A stretch of DNA of 61,901 nucleotides from a virus. The position numbers and the translations under genes were made by a program. The stretch covers positions 1 to 61,901 of the IMG/VR virus record IMGVR_UViG_3300017960_000670; one strand, 5' to 3'. The notes under the pieces are model-generated. The model did no database searches and was not told the DNA's origin. It saw only the letters and a program-made list of their open reading frames with translations. Below, one piece after another: positions 32,881-41,994 of this stretch (position 1 is its first letter; each line of letters opens with the position of its first letter).

Positions 32881-33205
32881 CCTTCGTCTCCAACCGCCAA
32901 GTCCCTTTCCCGTTGAAACCTTCGACAGTTTGAAGCTGGTGAAACCAAGAAACCAACCGCATGCGCGGGTCATCTTTTGTCAATTCCGTATTCGTCATAA
33001 TGTATTTGGTCAGTTCGCAAAAGTCTTCAAAGGGCATTTCAACTGAAATCCATTCGTTCTTTTTCCCATTTTGATGCGTAGCAGATTCAACGTCTTTCTT
33101 TCGGATAGGAACGCTGATTTTCAAATCAGGAAAATCAGGAAACATTTTTCCAAGCGATTTTGCTTCTGTCCCTTCTGGCTGTGTCTTGGAAAGAATCAAG
33201 CTCAT
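32873..33205 (-). CDS. hypothetical protein
   Basis: A 110-residue protein with alternating strand and helix segments (ISVPIRKKDVE, FEDFCELTKYIM). No motif recognised. Overlaps both neighbours, so it is translated as part of the chain below the ParB-like gene at 34487. Confidence 0.78.
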   Translation of the reverse strand: MSLILSKTQPEGTEAKSLGKMFPDFPDLKISVPIRKKDVESATHQNGKKNEWISVEMPFEDFCELTKYIMTNTELTKDDPRMRLVSWFHQLQTVEGFNGKGTWRLETKDA

Positions 33206-33636
33206 TCTTCATCATCCTCGTTGTCTTTTTTGATTGCTGCTTTGGTCAACGGCTTCAATGATTTTTGCCAATTCCTGAAAAACCATTTTCCATCCTTGAA
33301 CAAGTACGTGTAATCTTCATCACACTTGCTCAAAAATTCGTCTTCTGAGCTGAACAACTTGGAATCAGTTTCTTCCTCGCCACGATCACGTCCGTAAGCT
33401 AAACACCAATTCTTTGCTTTCTTGTTATCATTGTGATCGTTGAAGCCGTGCTTCTCTCCGAGTTCACTTCCCAAACAAGACAGATCACCAAGATCAAGCA
33501 GTTCATGAATCTTTTCTGGCGTGTTGAAAGCTTCGAGCAGAATCTTCCCGTTGTGAGTTGGATAACCGTCCCAATGCGTGTAAATTGCGCGTACCTTTTT
33601 GCCTTCCACGATTCCAATGAAGCTTCTTGTGCCCAT
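33202..33636 (-). CDS. hypothetical phage protein (MGTRSFIG family)
   Basis: A 144-residue protein opening MGTRSFIGIVEG with YTHWDGYPTHNGKIL. I recall similar openings in several phage and bacterial proteins of unknown function. The ATG has GGAGG nine bases upstream and leaves a gap to the preceding gene, which favours it over a longer frame. An acidic tail closes the protein. Confidence 0.8.
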   Translation of the reverse strand: MGTRSFIGIVEGKKVRAIYTHWDGYPTHNGKILLEAFNTPEKIHELLDLGDLSCLGSELGEKHGFNDHNDNKKAKNWCLAYGRDRGEEETDSKLFSSEDEFLSKCDEDYTYLFKDGKWFFRNWQKSLKPLTKAAIKKDNEDDEE

Positions 33637-33652
33637 TTCTAATTCCTCCGAT

Positions 33653-34477
33653 TTATATAGGCGAATACACTCTGTCGCCAACTCCGGGAATCCTCAATAT
33701 CACTTGATGGTTGTGCGAATATGCATGTACTTTTGCCCCGTTTGTCGTAGACCCATCCAACCCCCAACTCTTGAACATCACCGCATAAAATACATCAACT
33801 TTAATTTTCAAAGGAGTGGGCGAAGATATTAGTGCTAATGCTTTTTTCTTTGGATACATATAAAAGCACCCTCTTGAATTGGATAAATTTGACCGGGGAA
33901 AGACACCCCGTTCTATTGTGGTCAAAAATTCATTGCGTTGCCTTTGCGTAATTTTACGGTAACTGTCAAAAGTCAAAAAATCGCAGCTTCTGGAAATAGT
34001 AGAAATGGTTGCGCCTCTTGGAATGGACTTTTTCCTAATCGGAATTCGCAGGCTGCTTATACAACAAGCAAAAAGATCATCCTTCATGCCGTTATAAAGT
34101 TTTCCTTGATTGCGCCTTCCTATGCTGGCCCTAATTACAGCGTCAATTTCTTTTGGGAAAGGCTGCTTTGCTAAACGATAAAGCCTGTTGAGCGCAGGAA
34201 CAATCGAAATACATCTGAAAATATCTGATTCTGAATACTCGCCATCTACAACCATCATTGCTGCATCATAATATTCTGGAAAATCTATTGCTGTAGTTTT
34301 GAACCTCACCAATGCTCTTGTTTTGTCAGAACAACGATCGCTTTCGATAACCTCCCGATAAAATTCTACGACACGATGAAAGTCTGAAGCACTACTCTTC
34401 TTCGAGTTTTTAAGCCTTTTCCGGAGGGCCGTCAGCTTTTTCTGAAGCGGGTTAATTGTTTTCGTCGTCGTTGCCAT
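33653..34477 (-). CDS. hypothetical protein
   Basis: A 274-residue basic protein. The N-terminal third is helical and Lys-rich; the C-terminal half has strand segments (VDVFYAVMFKSWGLDG, HQVILRIPG). No family recognised. It has a clear AGGAGAG ribosome binding site and follows the ParB-like gene with a nine-base gap. Confidence 0.8.
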   Translation of the reverse strand: MATTTKTINPLQKKLTALRKRLKNSKKSSASDFHRVVEFYREVIESDRCSDKTRALVRFKTTAIDFPEYYDAAMMVVDGEYSESDIFRCISIVPALNRLYRLAKQPFPKEIDAVIRASIGRRNQGKLYNGMKDDLFACCISSLRIPIRKKSIPRGATISTISRSCDFLTFDSYRKITQRQRNEFLTTIERGVFPRSNLSNSRGCFYMYPKKKALALISSPTPLKIKVDVFYAVMFKSWGLDGSTTNGAKVHAYSHNHQVILRIPGVGDRVYSPI

Positions 34478-34486
34478 TTTTCTCTC

Positions 34487-35983
34487 CTATAATTCTGTCA
34501 CGAATTTTCTCAACGCTATTCCCCTGTTTTCTTCTTTAATAGCTTCGCCAAGCCACCCGTTTAACTCTGGATCGTCCACCAAAACATCTTCATACAAATG
34601 CCTTAATCTTTTCTTCTTATCTTTTGCTCCAGAACCTTTAATTGACAGCACCTCATAAAACAACCGGCTCATAAGCTTTGATCTGTTTTTCTTGTCCTTC
34701 ACCAATTGGTCTTCAAAACACATATCAAAATAGGAACGCGCTAATGTTTCCGCAGCTTCAACAAGGACGTTATGATGTTCCGAAAAAAGTTCCCAACCGA
34801 ATTTTTCTTCAAGCGCCTCGCTACAATTTGACGTAAGGCGAAGCCCCAAAAGAAAAAATGCTATTGCTCTTCCTGAACTGCCCAAAAACTTCCCCCAATT
34901 TCTCCCCATTTTTCCGATAGTCATTCCAGCCATCACGTTTCTGAATTCCTCTTCTGTATACTTCCCTTTAAGCTCACCTTGAAGTTTTGTCTTAAAATTC
35001 TCAAACAAAGAATTCAGAATTTCCGCAAAATTTTCCGCAAATGCTTCACAACGATAAGCACGTTCCTTAAAAAGATCAATCTTTTCCTTCTTCCTCTCGT
35101 TGCTTTTTATGTTTTTTGTCCAAGACCGATCATGACAAGAGCCAGATAAACAATGGAAAAAATCCTCAAAAAAACTGATGCTAATGTTTGTCTTTCTCTT
35201 ATCAATTTGTCTTGGGCGTTCCCCAGTAAAATCATCCCAGATTTGTAAGTGTTTCCAAGCGTTTCGTTCGAAGCCGATCTCTTCTCCATCCACGCCACCA
35301 CGCGCACGGAAAAAACATTTTTTGCCTCTTGAAGATGAAAGCAATTCAAAATTCCGTTCTATGTCTGAAGAGCCTTTCATTCTTTCATCGAGTTCGTTCA
35401 CAAAAACGGTTGAACTTTCCGCTTTTGAAACCCTTCTTCCTTTGTTTGCCTTCAAAACCATATTATCAAATTCAGATTGCGAAACGGCTTCCTTGCTAAC
35501 GTCACTCGGAACGATAACGTCTGGACCAAATAAGATAAATAACGCCATACAACGATTCCGTCCTGTCCAAACTTCATCGGATTTGCTTTTCCCAACTCTT
35601 GCAACCCCTATCTTCATTAGTAATTTTTTGTCCCTCAAAATAGTATTCAAAAGATCCCTTACCCCTGAAAATTTCAAAGGCGCATTGGGATGCGCCTTTC
35701 CTCTTGCCATCTTGCCGCCTATTTCCCCTACAGCAGCCAACAGTTGTTTTGTATTTTCGTCAAAATCAATATCATCGAAAAAAGTTGAATTGAAGACGCC
35801 GAGTTTGGATAGCTTTACTTTAGTTGCGCCGTTTGAGAAATGATGGCCCAAAAGCAATTTTTCAAGTTGCTTTGGGGTTAAGCCGCATGACTCATAAGCT
35901 GAATCATGTAGTTTTGCTAAGGCAGAATATTTCTCAAGTTTTTCCCGAAAACTTTTTGTTTTTTCTCTCGTTTCAGTTTTCAT
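34487..35983 (-). CDS. ParB-fold-like protein, large
   Basis: A 498-residue protein. The segment VWTGRNRCMALFILFGPD, then KANKGRRVSKAES, parallels CWSGRHRLAFLALLYGPD and ANSSRKVLGLEQAE in the protein at 50852. Both follow the ParB/Srx-fold order (GxxR, hydrophobic helix, G-x-D, then an Asn-Arg loop). The rest is helical and unassigned. I prefer the ATG at 35983 (GGGGG upstream); an ATG at 36034 would lie almost on the transcription start expected from the class A promoter. Confidence 0.7.
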   Translation of the reverse strand: MKTETREKTKSFREKLEKYSALAKLHDSAYESCGLTPKQLEKLLLGHHFSNGATKVKLSKLGVFNSTFFDDIDFDENTKQLLAAVGEIGGKMARGKAHPNAPLKFSGVRDLLNTILRDKKLLMKIGVARVGKSKSDEVWTGRNRCMALFILFGPDVIVPSDVSKEAVSQSEFDNMVLKANKGRRVSKAESSTVFVNELDERMKGSSDIERNFELLSSSRGKKCFFRARGGVDGEEIGFERNAWKHLQIWDDFTGERPRQIDKRKTNISISFFEDFFHCLSGSCHDRSWTKNIKSNERKKEKIDLFKERAYRCEAFAENFAEILNSLFENFKTKLQGELKGKYTEEEFRNVMAGMTIGKMGRNWGKFLGSSGRAIAFFLLGLRLTSNCSEALEEKFGWELFSEHHNVLVEAAETLARSYFDMCFEDQLVKDKKNRSKLMSRLFYEVLSIKGSGAKDKKKRLRHLYEDVLVDDPELNGWLGEAIKEENRGIALRKFVTEL

Positions 35984-36045
35984 AAAAACCCCCACAAAAC
36001 CTAACAGCTGAAGACAAAAGCGTTTACAACCCATCACACACTTCT

Positions 36046-36075
36046 AATTATACAAAGCACAAAAATTCATTTGGT
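36046..36075 (-). promoter_or_regulatory. class A promoter
   Basis: ACCAAA, 17 bases, then CTTTGTATAATTA on the minus strand, above the ParB-like gene. It differs from consensus in having TTTG in place of GTTG before the -10 box. The rest of 35984-36089 shows no gene. Confidence 0.65.
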
Positions 36076-36089
36076 AAAAATCTTCATTT

Positions 36090-36374
36090 TTAATCATTTT
36101 CTGGCTCAATCGTGGCTCCCAAACTGAACGACCTGAGCGCATCTCGATGCCATTCAGCATGTTCAAGATACTCAACCTTGCAAAGCGCAACCCCGCTGTT
36201 GTGCGCTTCATACATAATCCTCACTGCCTTCATAGCGTCAAATTTGAATGTCTCTTGCAACGCACGAACAACATGTTCCATTGAGTTGTTGTCGTCGTTG
36301 TGAAGCAATACCTTCCACATTGGCGCAAGGCGTGTTTTGCTTTCACTATCCGTCTTTTTCTGTTCTTTCTCCAT
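36090..36374 (-). CDS. clpS: ClpS-like adaptor of Clp protease
   Basis: A 94-residue protein matching ClpS: WKVLLHNDDNNSMEHVV carries the NDD motif that binds the N-terminal residue of substrates, followed by RIMYEAHNSGVAL with the Met and His of the pocket. ClpS hands proteins with N-terminal Leu, Phe, Trp or Tyr to ClpAP. I start at the ATG with GGGGAAA upstream, 29 bases inside the preceding gene. The ClpA and ClpP partners are not in the window and would be the host's. Confidence 0.88.
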   Translation of the reverse strand: MEKEQKKTDSESKTRLAPMWKVLLHNDDNNSMEHVVRALQETFKFDAMKAVRIMYEAHNSGVALCKVEYLEHAEWHRDALRSFSLGATIEPEND

Positions 36375-36591
36375 CGGTTTTCCCCGTAGCACAAGCCCAG
36401 TGAACTTCCTTCGCAATGGCGTTATATGGCCTACCCTCGCGACACCTTTTTTGGGCCTCGGGATCGTCTCCCGGCCCAAGCGCAATCAATGTCGTGTAGT
36501 CTCCCGGTTTGAATGGCTTGGCACAAGCCGGGCACACGTTCTCGATGTCACAATCCTCTTCTCGCTTTGGACCAAACCTGCGCAAATCCAT
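36346..36591 (-). CDS. small Cys-rich hypothetical protein
   Basis: An 81-residue protein with CPACAKPFKPGDY and a later HWAC, which should form a zinc site, and a Gly-Pro-Gly-Asp-Asp turn between them. I recall similar short proteins of unknown role in phages and bacteria. The ATG overlaps the preceding stop (TAATG) and has GGAGG seven bases upstream. Confidence 0.78.
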   Translation of the reverse strand: MDLRRFGPKREEDCDIENVCPACAKPFKPGDYTTLIALGPGDDPEAQKRCREGRPYNAIAKEVHWACATGKTDGERTEKDG

Positions 36592-37043
36592 TACCATCCC
36601 TCCGGGGCAGCCTTATGTCCTTTTGCAATGTCGACTGCTTCCCAATGCCCTTTTTTGGCTTCAACAAGCGTGTGATACCTGACTTGATATTTATCGTATT
36701 CACCGCCAAAGATCATCGTCTCAAAAAGTATCGGGCGCTTGTCTTCTGCTTTTACGCCTTCCCACGGCTCTGCAAAACACAAGAAGTTGTGATCAATGCA
36801 AAGGAAGGTGGTACTGACCCACACTTCGTCATTTATCGTCGTCTTGTCGACGCTTCTGGCTGCGGGGTTTTGCTCAAACCACTTCGCCATTTCAATAAGG
36901 CCAGCCCTTTTGATCTTCCCTTTTTCAAGGATGTAGTGGAAGATTTCCGGTGTATTGAACCCGTTGACATGACTTTCTTGAAATTCAATCCATGCCTTGA
37001 GTTCTTCGGGAACATCGAATTCAAAAGAGTCAGCGTCAGACAT
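36591..37043 (-). CDS. hypothetical protein
   Basis: A 150-residue acidic protein (start MSDADSFEFD) with strand-helix pattern and TTFLCIDHNFLCFAEPW in the middle. No family recognised. It follows ligA with a three-base gap and shares a base with the next gene, so it belongs to the topoisomerase/ligase unit. Confidence 0.78.
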   Translation of the reverse strand: MSDADSFEFDVPEELKAWIEFQESHVNGFNTPEIFHYILEKGKIKRAGLIEMAKWFEQNPAARSVDKTTINDEVWVSTTFLCIDHNFLCFAEPWEGVKAEDKRPILFETMIFGGEYDKYQVRYHTLVEAKKGHWEAVDIAKGHKAAPEGW

Positions 37044-37046
37044 GAA

Positions 37047-39026
37047 CTATCCTTTCATCATTTCGTCAAGCTGCTCTTCGCTGATACACTCCGTTCCAAG
37101 CTTGCGTGCTTTCTTTGCTTTGCCCGAAGTGCTTGTTGGATCGGCCATGACCAAGAAATCCAGACCCTTTCCAACGCCGCTCTTGACCTCGCCACCTGCC
37201 GCTTCAATTTCAGCGGCCATTTCGTTGCGTTTCTTCCCGCTGGGAAGCGCACCCGTCATGCAAAAGCTTTTTCCAACCAATGGACCTGTAGACATTTCTA
37301 CCTCCTTCACATCAACACAATTCAAAAGTTCATCAATCATCTTTGCACAGTTATCAATGCCAATTACAAAATCTTTCGCTGTTTTAGAACCCAACCCTTC
37401 AATTTTGCTCACTTGAGAAGTATTTGCCTTACGAATTGCATCGAGTGTTTTGAATTCTTTTGCCAAAGCTTTCCCCATTGTTTTTCCGATATTCTGAATT
37501 CCAAGACTTGCAACGAACTGCCAAAGCGGTACTTCACCCTTCTCCAAAATACATTGAATAGTCTGCTGAGCTGATTTATCGCCCCAATTTGGAAGCTGAA
37601 CCAAATCCTCATAGCGCAGATAATACAAGCCGGGAATGTCTTTGATTAGTCCTGCCTTCAAAAGCGTACGCACGATCTCCGGCCCAATACCCTTAATTTC
37701 AAGAGTATTGATGTAATGAATGATTTCACGTTCAATTTTCGCTGGGCACGTTATATTCATACAAAGAAGGAAAATCGAACGAGCATCAAGCGTCGTTTCT
37801 TTTCCACATGAAGGGCAATGTTTTGGGAAATTGATGTCATCATCTTCAATGTGCTTATTTTCTCGCCGTCCGTGCCGATCAGTTACCCGAACTACTTGAG
37901 GGATAACGTCACCAGCTTTTTCAAACAGAATCTCATCGCCAATCTGAAGTTTGAGCGATTGGATATTTCCATAGTTGTGCAAAGTGATATTGCGAATAGT
38001 GCTTCCCGCAAGACGTGTCGGAATGATATCAGCAACAGGCGTGATTCTACCCGAACGCCCAGCTTGCCAATGAATGCCTTTGACAACGGAATTCTTTTGT
38101 TCGGCCTTGAACTTGAATGCCATCATCGCAACCGGACGCTTACCGACAATTCCCAGCGAAGCAATTTCATCTACACTGTTTGATGCAAAAACAATCCCGT
38201 CAATTTCATAATCGAGCCCCGCACGGTCGCTTTCCCATTGCTCGATTGCTTCGGAAAATTCTTCATAGGTATTGAAAGCGCGAAGAATCAACGGTTCAAC
38301 AAACTCAATGCCCTTGCATTCTGCTTCTACAAATGTGGACATCTCAGAAATTCTGTCAAAGTCTTTTTCCTCTCGAATGGCGTTGTAACAACGGAATGAA
38401 AGTTTCCGCTTGGCTGTTTTCTTCGCATCCTTTTGCATCAATGATCCCGCTGATGCGTTTCTTGGATTAGCAAAATCAAACGTACCGCTCTCAGTCAATT
38501 GTTCAAATACGGACTTTTTCATGTAAATCTCGCCGCGCAATTCAACCGACTTTTTGTAGGGAATGATATTTGGAATTGACTTCAATGCCCGCACGTTGGC
38601 CGTCACGTCTTGGCCTACTGTTCCGTTTCCGCGTGTTGCGGCTTGCCAAAGTCGACCTTTATCATACATCAATCGGATAGCACAACCGTCCATCTTGGGC
38701 ATCGCAACTACCATTGATGACTTGCTCAACTTCGTTCTCCAATTGAGCATTGCTTCAATAGTGTTTTCCTTCGCAAGACTGCCCATCAAGGAAGGATGTT
38801 CCACTTTGCTTCCGTAAGCTGCGATTGCTCCAACGCTATCAAACACTTCAAATGCTGCCGCTATAACTGGATCATCAGGATCAATTCCCAACGCCAAGTT
38901 TTGTGCTTCTTGAATAAGCTCGTCGTATTCTGTATCGCTGATTTCCGGTTTGTTCTTGTTGAAGTACAAATCGTTATGATGAACGATTTGCTCAACCAAC
39001 TCTTTCAGCCGTTCTGAACTACTCAT
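37047..39026 (-). CDS. ligA: NAD+-dependent DNA ligase
   Basis: A full-length 659-residue LigA. Domain order: Ia (YFNKNKPEISDTEYDEL), adenylation with Lys 111 in KMDG, OB fold, the four-Cys zinc finger (CPSCGKE then CMNITCPAK), helix-hairpin-helix repeats and a C-terminal BRCT (GKSFCMTGALPSGKK). It joins nicks using NAD+. Most phages carry ATP ligases, so this bacterial type is notable though not unique. It shares a TAATG overlap with the Cys-rich gene upstream. Confidence 0.96.
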   Translation of the reverse strand: MSSSERLKELVEQIVHHNDLYFNKNKPEISDTEYDELIQEAQNLALGIDPDDPVIAAAFEVFDSVGAIAAYGSKVEHPSLMGSLAKENTIEAMLNWRTKLSKSSMVVAMPKMDGCAIRLMYDKGRLWQAATRGNGTVGQDVTANVRALKSIPNIIPYKKSVELRGEIYMKKSVFEQLTESGTFDFANPRNASAGSLMQKDAKKTAKRKLSFRCYNAIREEKDFDRISEMSTFVEAECKGIEFVEPLILRAFNTYEEFSEAIEQWESDRAGLDYEIDGIVFASNSVDEIASLGIVGKRPVAMMAFKFKAEQKNSVVKGIHWQAGRSGRITPVADIIPTRLAGSTIRNITLHNYGNIQSLKLQIGDEILFEKAGDVIPQVVRVTDRHGRRENKHIEDDDINFPKHCPSCGKETTLDARSIFLLCMNITCPAKIEREIIHYINTLEIKGIGPEIVRTLLKAGLIKDIPGLYYLRYEDLVQLPNWGDKSAQQTIQCILEKGEVPLWQFVASLGIQNIGKTMGKALAKEFKTLDAIRKANTSQVSKIEGLGSKTAKDFVIGIDNCAKMIDELLNCVDVKEVEMSTGPLVGKSFCMTGALPSGKKRNEMAAEIEAAGGEVKSGVGKGLDFLVMADPTSTSGKAKKARKLGTECISEEQLDEMMKG

Positions 39027-39553
39027 TATGCTTTCTCCTTGAGCCTGTGATCAAATGCGCCGTTCTTTGTGTTCCACCAATCAACTACGCCATCGGCATC
39101 TTCAAAACCCCATCTTGCTGGGTCTTCTTCAGCGCAATCCAAACACACACGTGTTTTTCGCTTTGCGTATTCGTCTGGAAGGACGAAAGAACATTTTGCA
39201 CAAACCGGCAATCCGCACGTGTAACAATCGTATCTTGCAGACGCAAACTCCAAGTTGGCTGGCGCGTCACAGAAGTCTGACGAAATGACACAAGGTTCCC
39301 GTCGTCTTTGTTTTATGTCTCTCAATCCATTGATGAGGCCCAATTTATCACGGTAATGCTTTGCTGCGTCTTCATGCTCCTGAATGCATTTCTTCAACTT
39401 CTCCGCTTCTTTGGACAAAAGGACTTTGGGAATGTGGTGTCTGCAAAACCACATTGATGCAACCTGAACTGAGCCTTTGTTTTTGCAAGAACGCGTACGA
39501 TGAAATTTCATTCCCTTACACCGCACCTTAGCACTACATCTTCCTTTTTTCAT
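39026..39553 (-). CDS. cysteine-rich hypothetical protein
   Basis: A 175-residue protein with about a dozen cysteines in pairs: CSAKVRC at the start, FCRHH, and YTCGLPVCAKCSF then VCLDC. Two or three zinc sites are likely, in a B-box or ribbon-like arrangement. Function unknown. It sits between gyrA and ligA in the same unit. Confidence 0.8.
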   Translation of the reverse strand: MKKGRCSAKVRCKGMKFHRTRSCKNKGSVQVASMWFCRHHIPKVLLSKEAEKLKKCIQEHEDAAKHYRDKLGLINGLRDIKQRRREPCVISSDFCDAPANLEFASARYDCYTCGLPVCAKCSFVLPDEYAKRKTRVCLDCAEEDPARWGFEDADGVVDWWNTKNGAFDHRLKEKA

Positions 39554-39561
39554 TCTTCACC

Positions 39562-41994
39562 TCATTCCACTGCTACAGAAGCAATAACTTCATCATCCTC
39601 AAGCTTTTTTACGGCAGTTCCTCTTGCCGTCCGACCTTGACTTGGAACGCTATTGAATCTCAAACGAATAGCAACATTCTTGTTTGTAATGATGAACAAG
39701 CTTGCTTCGGTTTCCGTTGCCATTATTGCCTGTCCGAACAACAACTCATCGCCATCTGTCAATTTGATTCCTTTTGAACCTTTTCTTCCCCTACCTTTCG
39801 CGATATAATGTTTCAAGTCGGTACGTTTTCCAAAACCGCTTTTGCTGACAGTGAGAAGATGCCCTTCCTTTGGCACTACTGAAACTGACAAAGCCTCATC
39901 ACCGCTTTTAAGTTTGATTCCTCTTGAACCGACTGATTTTCTCGAAGCAACTTCTCGAATGTTAGTCAATGACGTTCTAAGAACCATTCCAATCTTTGAA
40001 AGCATGATAATCTCGTCATCGCTTTTCGCTACAATGGCAGACACTACGCGCCCACCAGCGCTCACTGGATAGAATTCCGTTGTTTTGTCTTGCGTTTTAT
40101 TAACTACTTTTGCTTTCAGTTTGCGAAGCTTGCCTTGAGAGCCAAGCATTACCAAGCACTCATCGTCGTTCAGCTTTTCCTTTGTAACGGAAACCACACG
40201 TTCCCCCGGTTGAAACAAAGGAATGTAATTCTGAAGCGGTTGCGGCTTTTTCCCACGACCCAGCGCCGGAATTAAATGAACGCCCAAGCGATAGCGGTGA
40301 CCCTGATCTGTGAAGACCATCACATTATCGTGGGTACTTGCCTGACCGACATAATCTGGCACTACGCCGTCAGGAACCTTCACGCCACTGACTCCCTGAC
40401 CCCGACGCTTTTGAAGGCGATAATCGTCAATGGGCGTCGATTTCACCGTTCCATCCGACAGGAAAATCAAGGAAACCCGTTGTTCCTTGATCGTATCCTT
40501 TGCTTCAATAGAGGAAAAGTCAGAAGTGACTTGCGTCCTTCTCGTCACCCCGAACTTGTCCTGAATTTCTTTGATCTCTTTGCGGATTACGCCATCAAGT
40601 TTTGACTTGTCTTTCAAGATGTCTTGCTGCTCTTGAATATAAGGCGTAATTTCCGCCAACTCATCTTTCAGCTTCTTTTCGTCCTGCGCAGACAACCGGC
40701 GTAACGGCATATTGTAAACATGCTCCGCTTGTCGCCTACTGAGACTGTGTTTCATCAATTCTACAAGCGTTTTTTCCGTATCTGTACCAGCACGAACAAT
40801 CTTGATCAGTTGATCTGCTTTGGAAAGGAAAATCAAGATTCCATCAATGATTTCCTTGCGCTGCTCTGCCTTCTGCTTGCGGAAAATCGTACGCCTCCGG
40901 ACTACATCTCGCCGGAAAGTCACAAAAGCGTCCAAGATGTTTTTCAACCCAACAACCCTTGGCTGTTTCCCACAAATAGCGACCATATTGGCTTTGATAT
41001 TTGACTGCAATCTTGTGTGCTTGAAAATGCTATTCAAAACCGCATTGGAATCAGACCGTGCCGCAACTTCAACACAAATCCTGATCCCATGTTTTGTCGA
41101 TTCATCGCGAACTTCTTTGATCCCAGAAATCTTGTCCTCATTCACGGCCATCGCAATTTCACGCACGATGTCGTCTTTGCAAGACGAATAAGGAATGGAT
41201 TTTATGACGATACTCTTTTGATTACCCTCAGATTCAAACTCTGCAACTACGCGGTAAGGAAACGAACCGTGGCCCGTTTCATAAGCGTCTTTGCAACCGT
41301 CAATCCTGATCAAACCGCCCAGCGGAACGTCAGGGCTTTGAATGAAAGCGAGGAGACTTTTGACATCAATGTTTGGATCGGACAAATATGCCAGCGTCGC
41401 ATCGCAAACTTCATTCAAATTGTGCGGTGGAATATCTGTAGCCATTCCAACTGCAATTCCGCTTGGCGCAGTCAAAAGGATCATCGGAATTCGCGTTGGG
41501 AGAACTGACGGTTCTTTTTCAAGACCGTCATAGTTGTCAATAAAATCTATGGTACTTTCTTCAATGTCCGCGAAATAGACGGCTTCAGAAAACTTTGAAA
41601 GACGGGCTTCGGTATACCTGTAAGCAGCAGGAGTCGGATTATCTACGCTGCCAAAATTGCCCTGCCCGTCAACAAGAATTTGGTTTAACGAAAACGGCTG
41701 CGCCAACCGCGCCATTGCGCTGTAAATTGAACTATCTCCGTGCGGATGATACTTACCCATGCAATCGCCAACAACTCTCGCGCTTTTTCGGTAAGGCGAA
41801 GTGCTTTTGTAACCGCCTTCCCACATAGCCCAGAGAATTCGGCGGTGAACAGGCTTCAAACCATCACGCACGTCAGGGATAGCCCGTTCCCGAATGACGT
41901 ATTCTGCATACGTCAAATAGTTATTCTTCATTTCATCCACAAGGTCTGTGATCTTAACGTTGGGCATTTGCGGTTGCTGTTGCGTTTGCGTCAT
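39562..41994 (-). CDS. gyrA: type II topoisomerase subunit A (gyrase-like)
   Basis: An 810-residue subunit. RYTEAR holds the catalytic Tyr 127 that forms the DNA-protein bond, within a winged-helix domain ([11 protein letters not shown]). Residues about 490-810 are the beta-pinwheel tail, with [11 protein letters not shown] close to the GyrA box (QRRGxxG), so gyrase activity is more likely than topoisomerase IV. It pairs with the subunit at 41994 and acts ahead of replication forks. Starts in a TAATG overlap with gyrB. Confidence 0.95.
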   Translation of the reverse strand: MTQTQQQPQMPNVKITDLVDEMKNNYLTYAEYVIRERAIPDVRDGLKPVHRRILWAMWEGGYKSTSPYRKSARVVGDCMGKYHPHGDSSIYSAMARLAQPFSLNQILVDGQGNFGSVDNPTPAAYRYTEARLSKFSEAVYFADIEESTIDFIDNYDGLEKEPSVLPTRIPMILLTAPSGIAVGMATDIPPHNLNEVCDATLAYLSDPNIDVKSLLAFIQSPDVPLGGLIRIDGCKDAYETGHGSFPYRVVAEFESEGNQKSIVIKSIPYSSCKDDIVREIAMAVNEDKISGIKEVRDESTKHGIRICVEVAARSDSNAVLNSIFKHTRLQSNIKANMVAICGKQPRVVGLKNILDAFVTFRRDVVRRRTIFRKQKAEQRKEIIDGILIFLSKADQLIKIVRAGTDTEKTLVELMKHSLSRRQAEHVYNMPLRRLSAQDEKKLKDELAEITPYIQEQQDILKDKSKLDGVIRKEIKEIQDKFGVTRRTQVTSDFSSIEAKDTIKEQRVSLIFLSDGTVKSTPIDDYRLQKRRGQGVSGVKVPDGVVPDYVGQASTHDNVMVFTDQGHRYRLGVHLIPALGRGKKPQPLQNYIPLFQPGERVVSVTKEKLNDDECLVMLGSQGKLRKLKAKVVNKTQDKTTEFYPVSAGGRVVSAIVAKSDDEIIMLSKIGMVLRTSLTNIREVASRKSVGSRGIKLKSGDEALSVSVVPKEGHLLTVSKSGFGKRTDLKHYIAKGRGRKGSKGIKLTDGDELLFGQAIMATETEASLFIITNKNVAIRLRFNSVPSQGRTARGTAVKKLEDDEVIASVAVE

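Noticed and set aside
36513-37574. Long plus-strand frame of 353 codons
   Set aside because: It lies opposite ligA and two well-supported minus-strand genes, has no ribosome binding site and shows no protein-like motif. It is a shadow frame.
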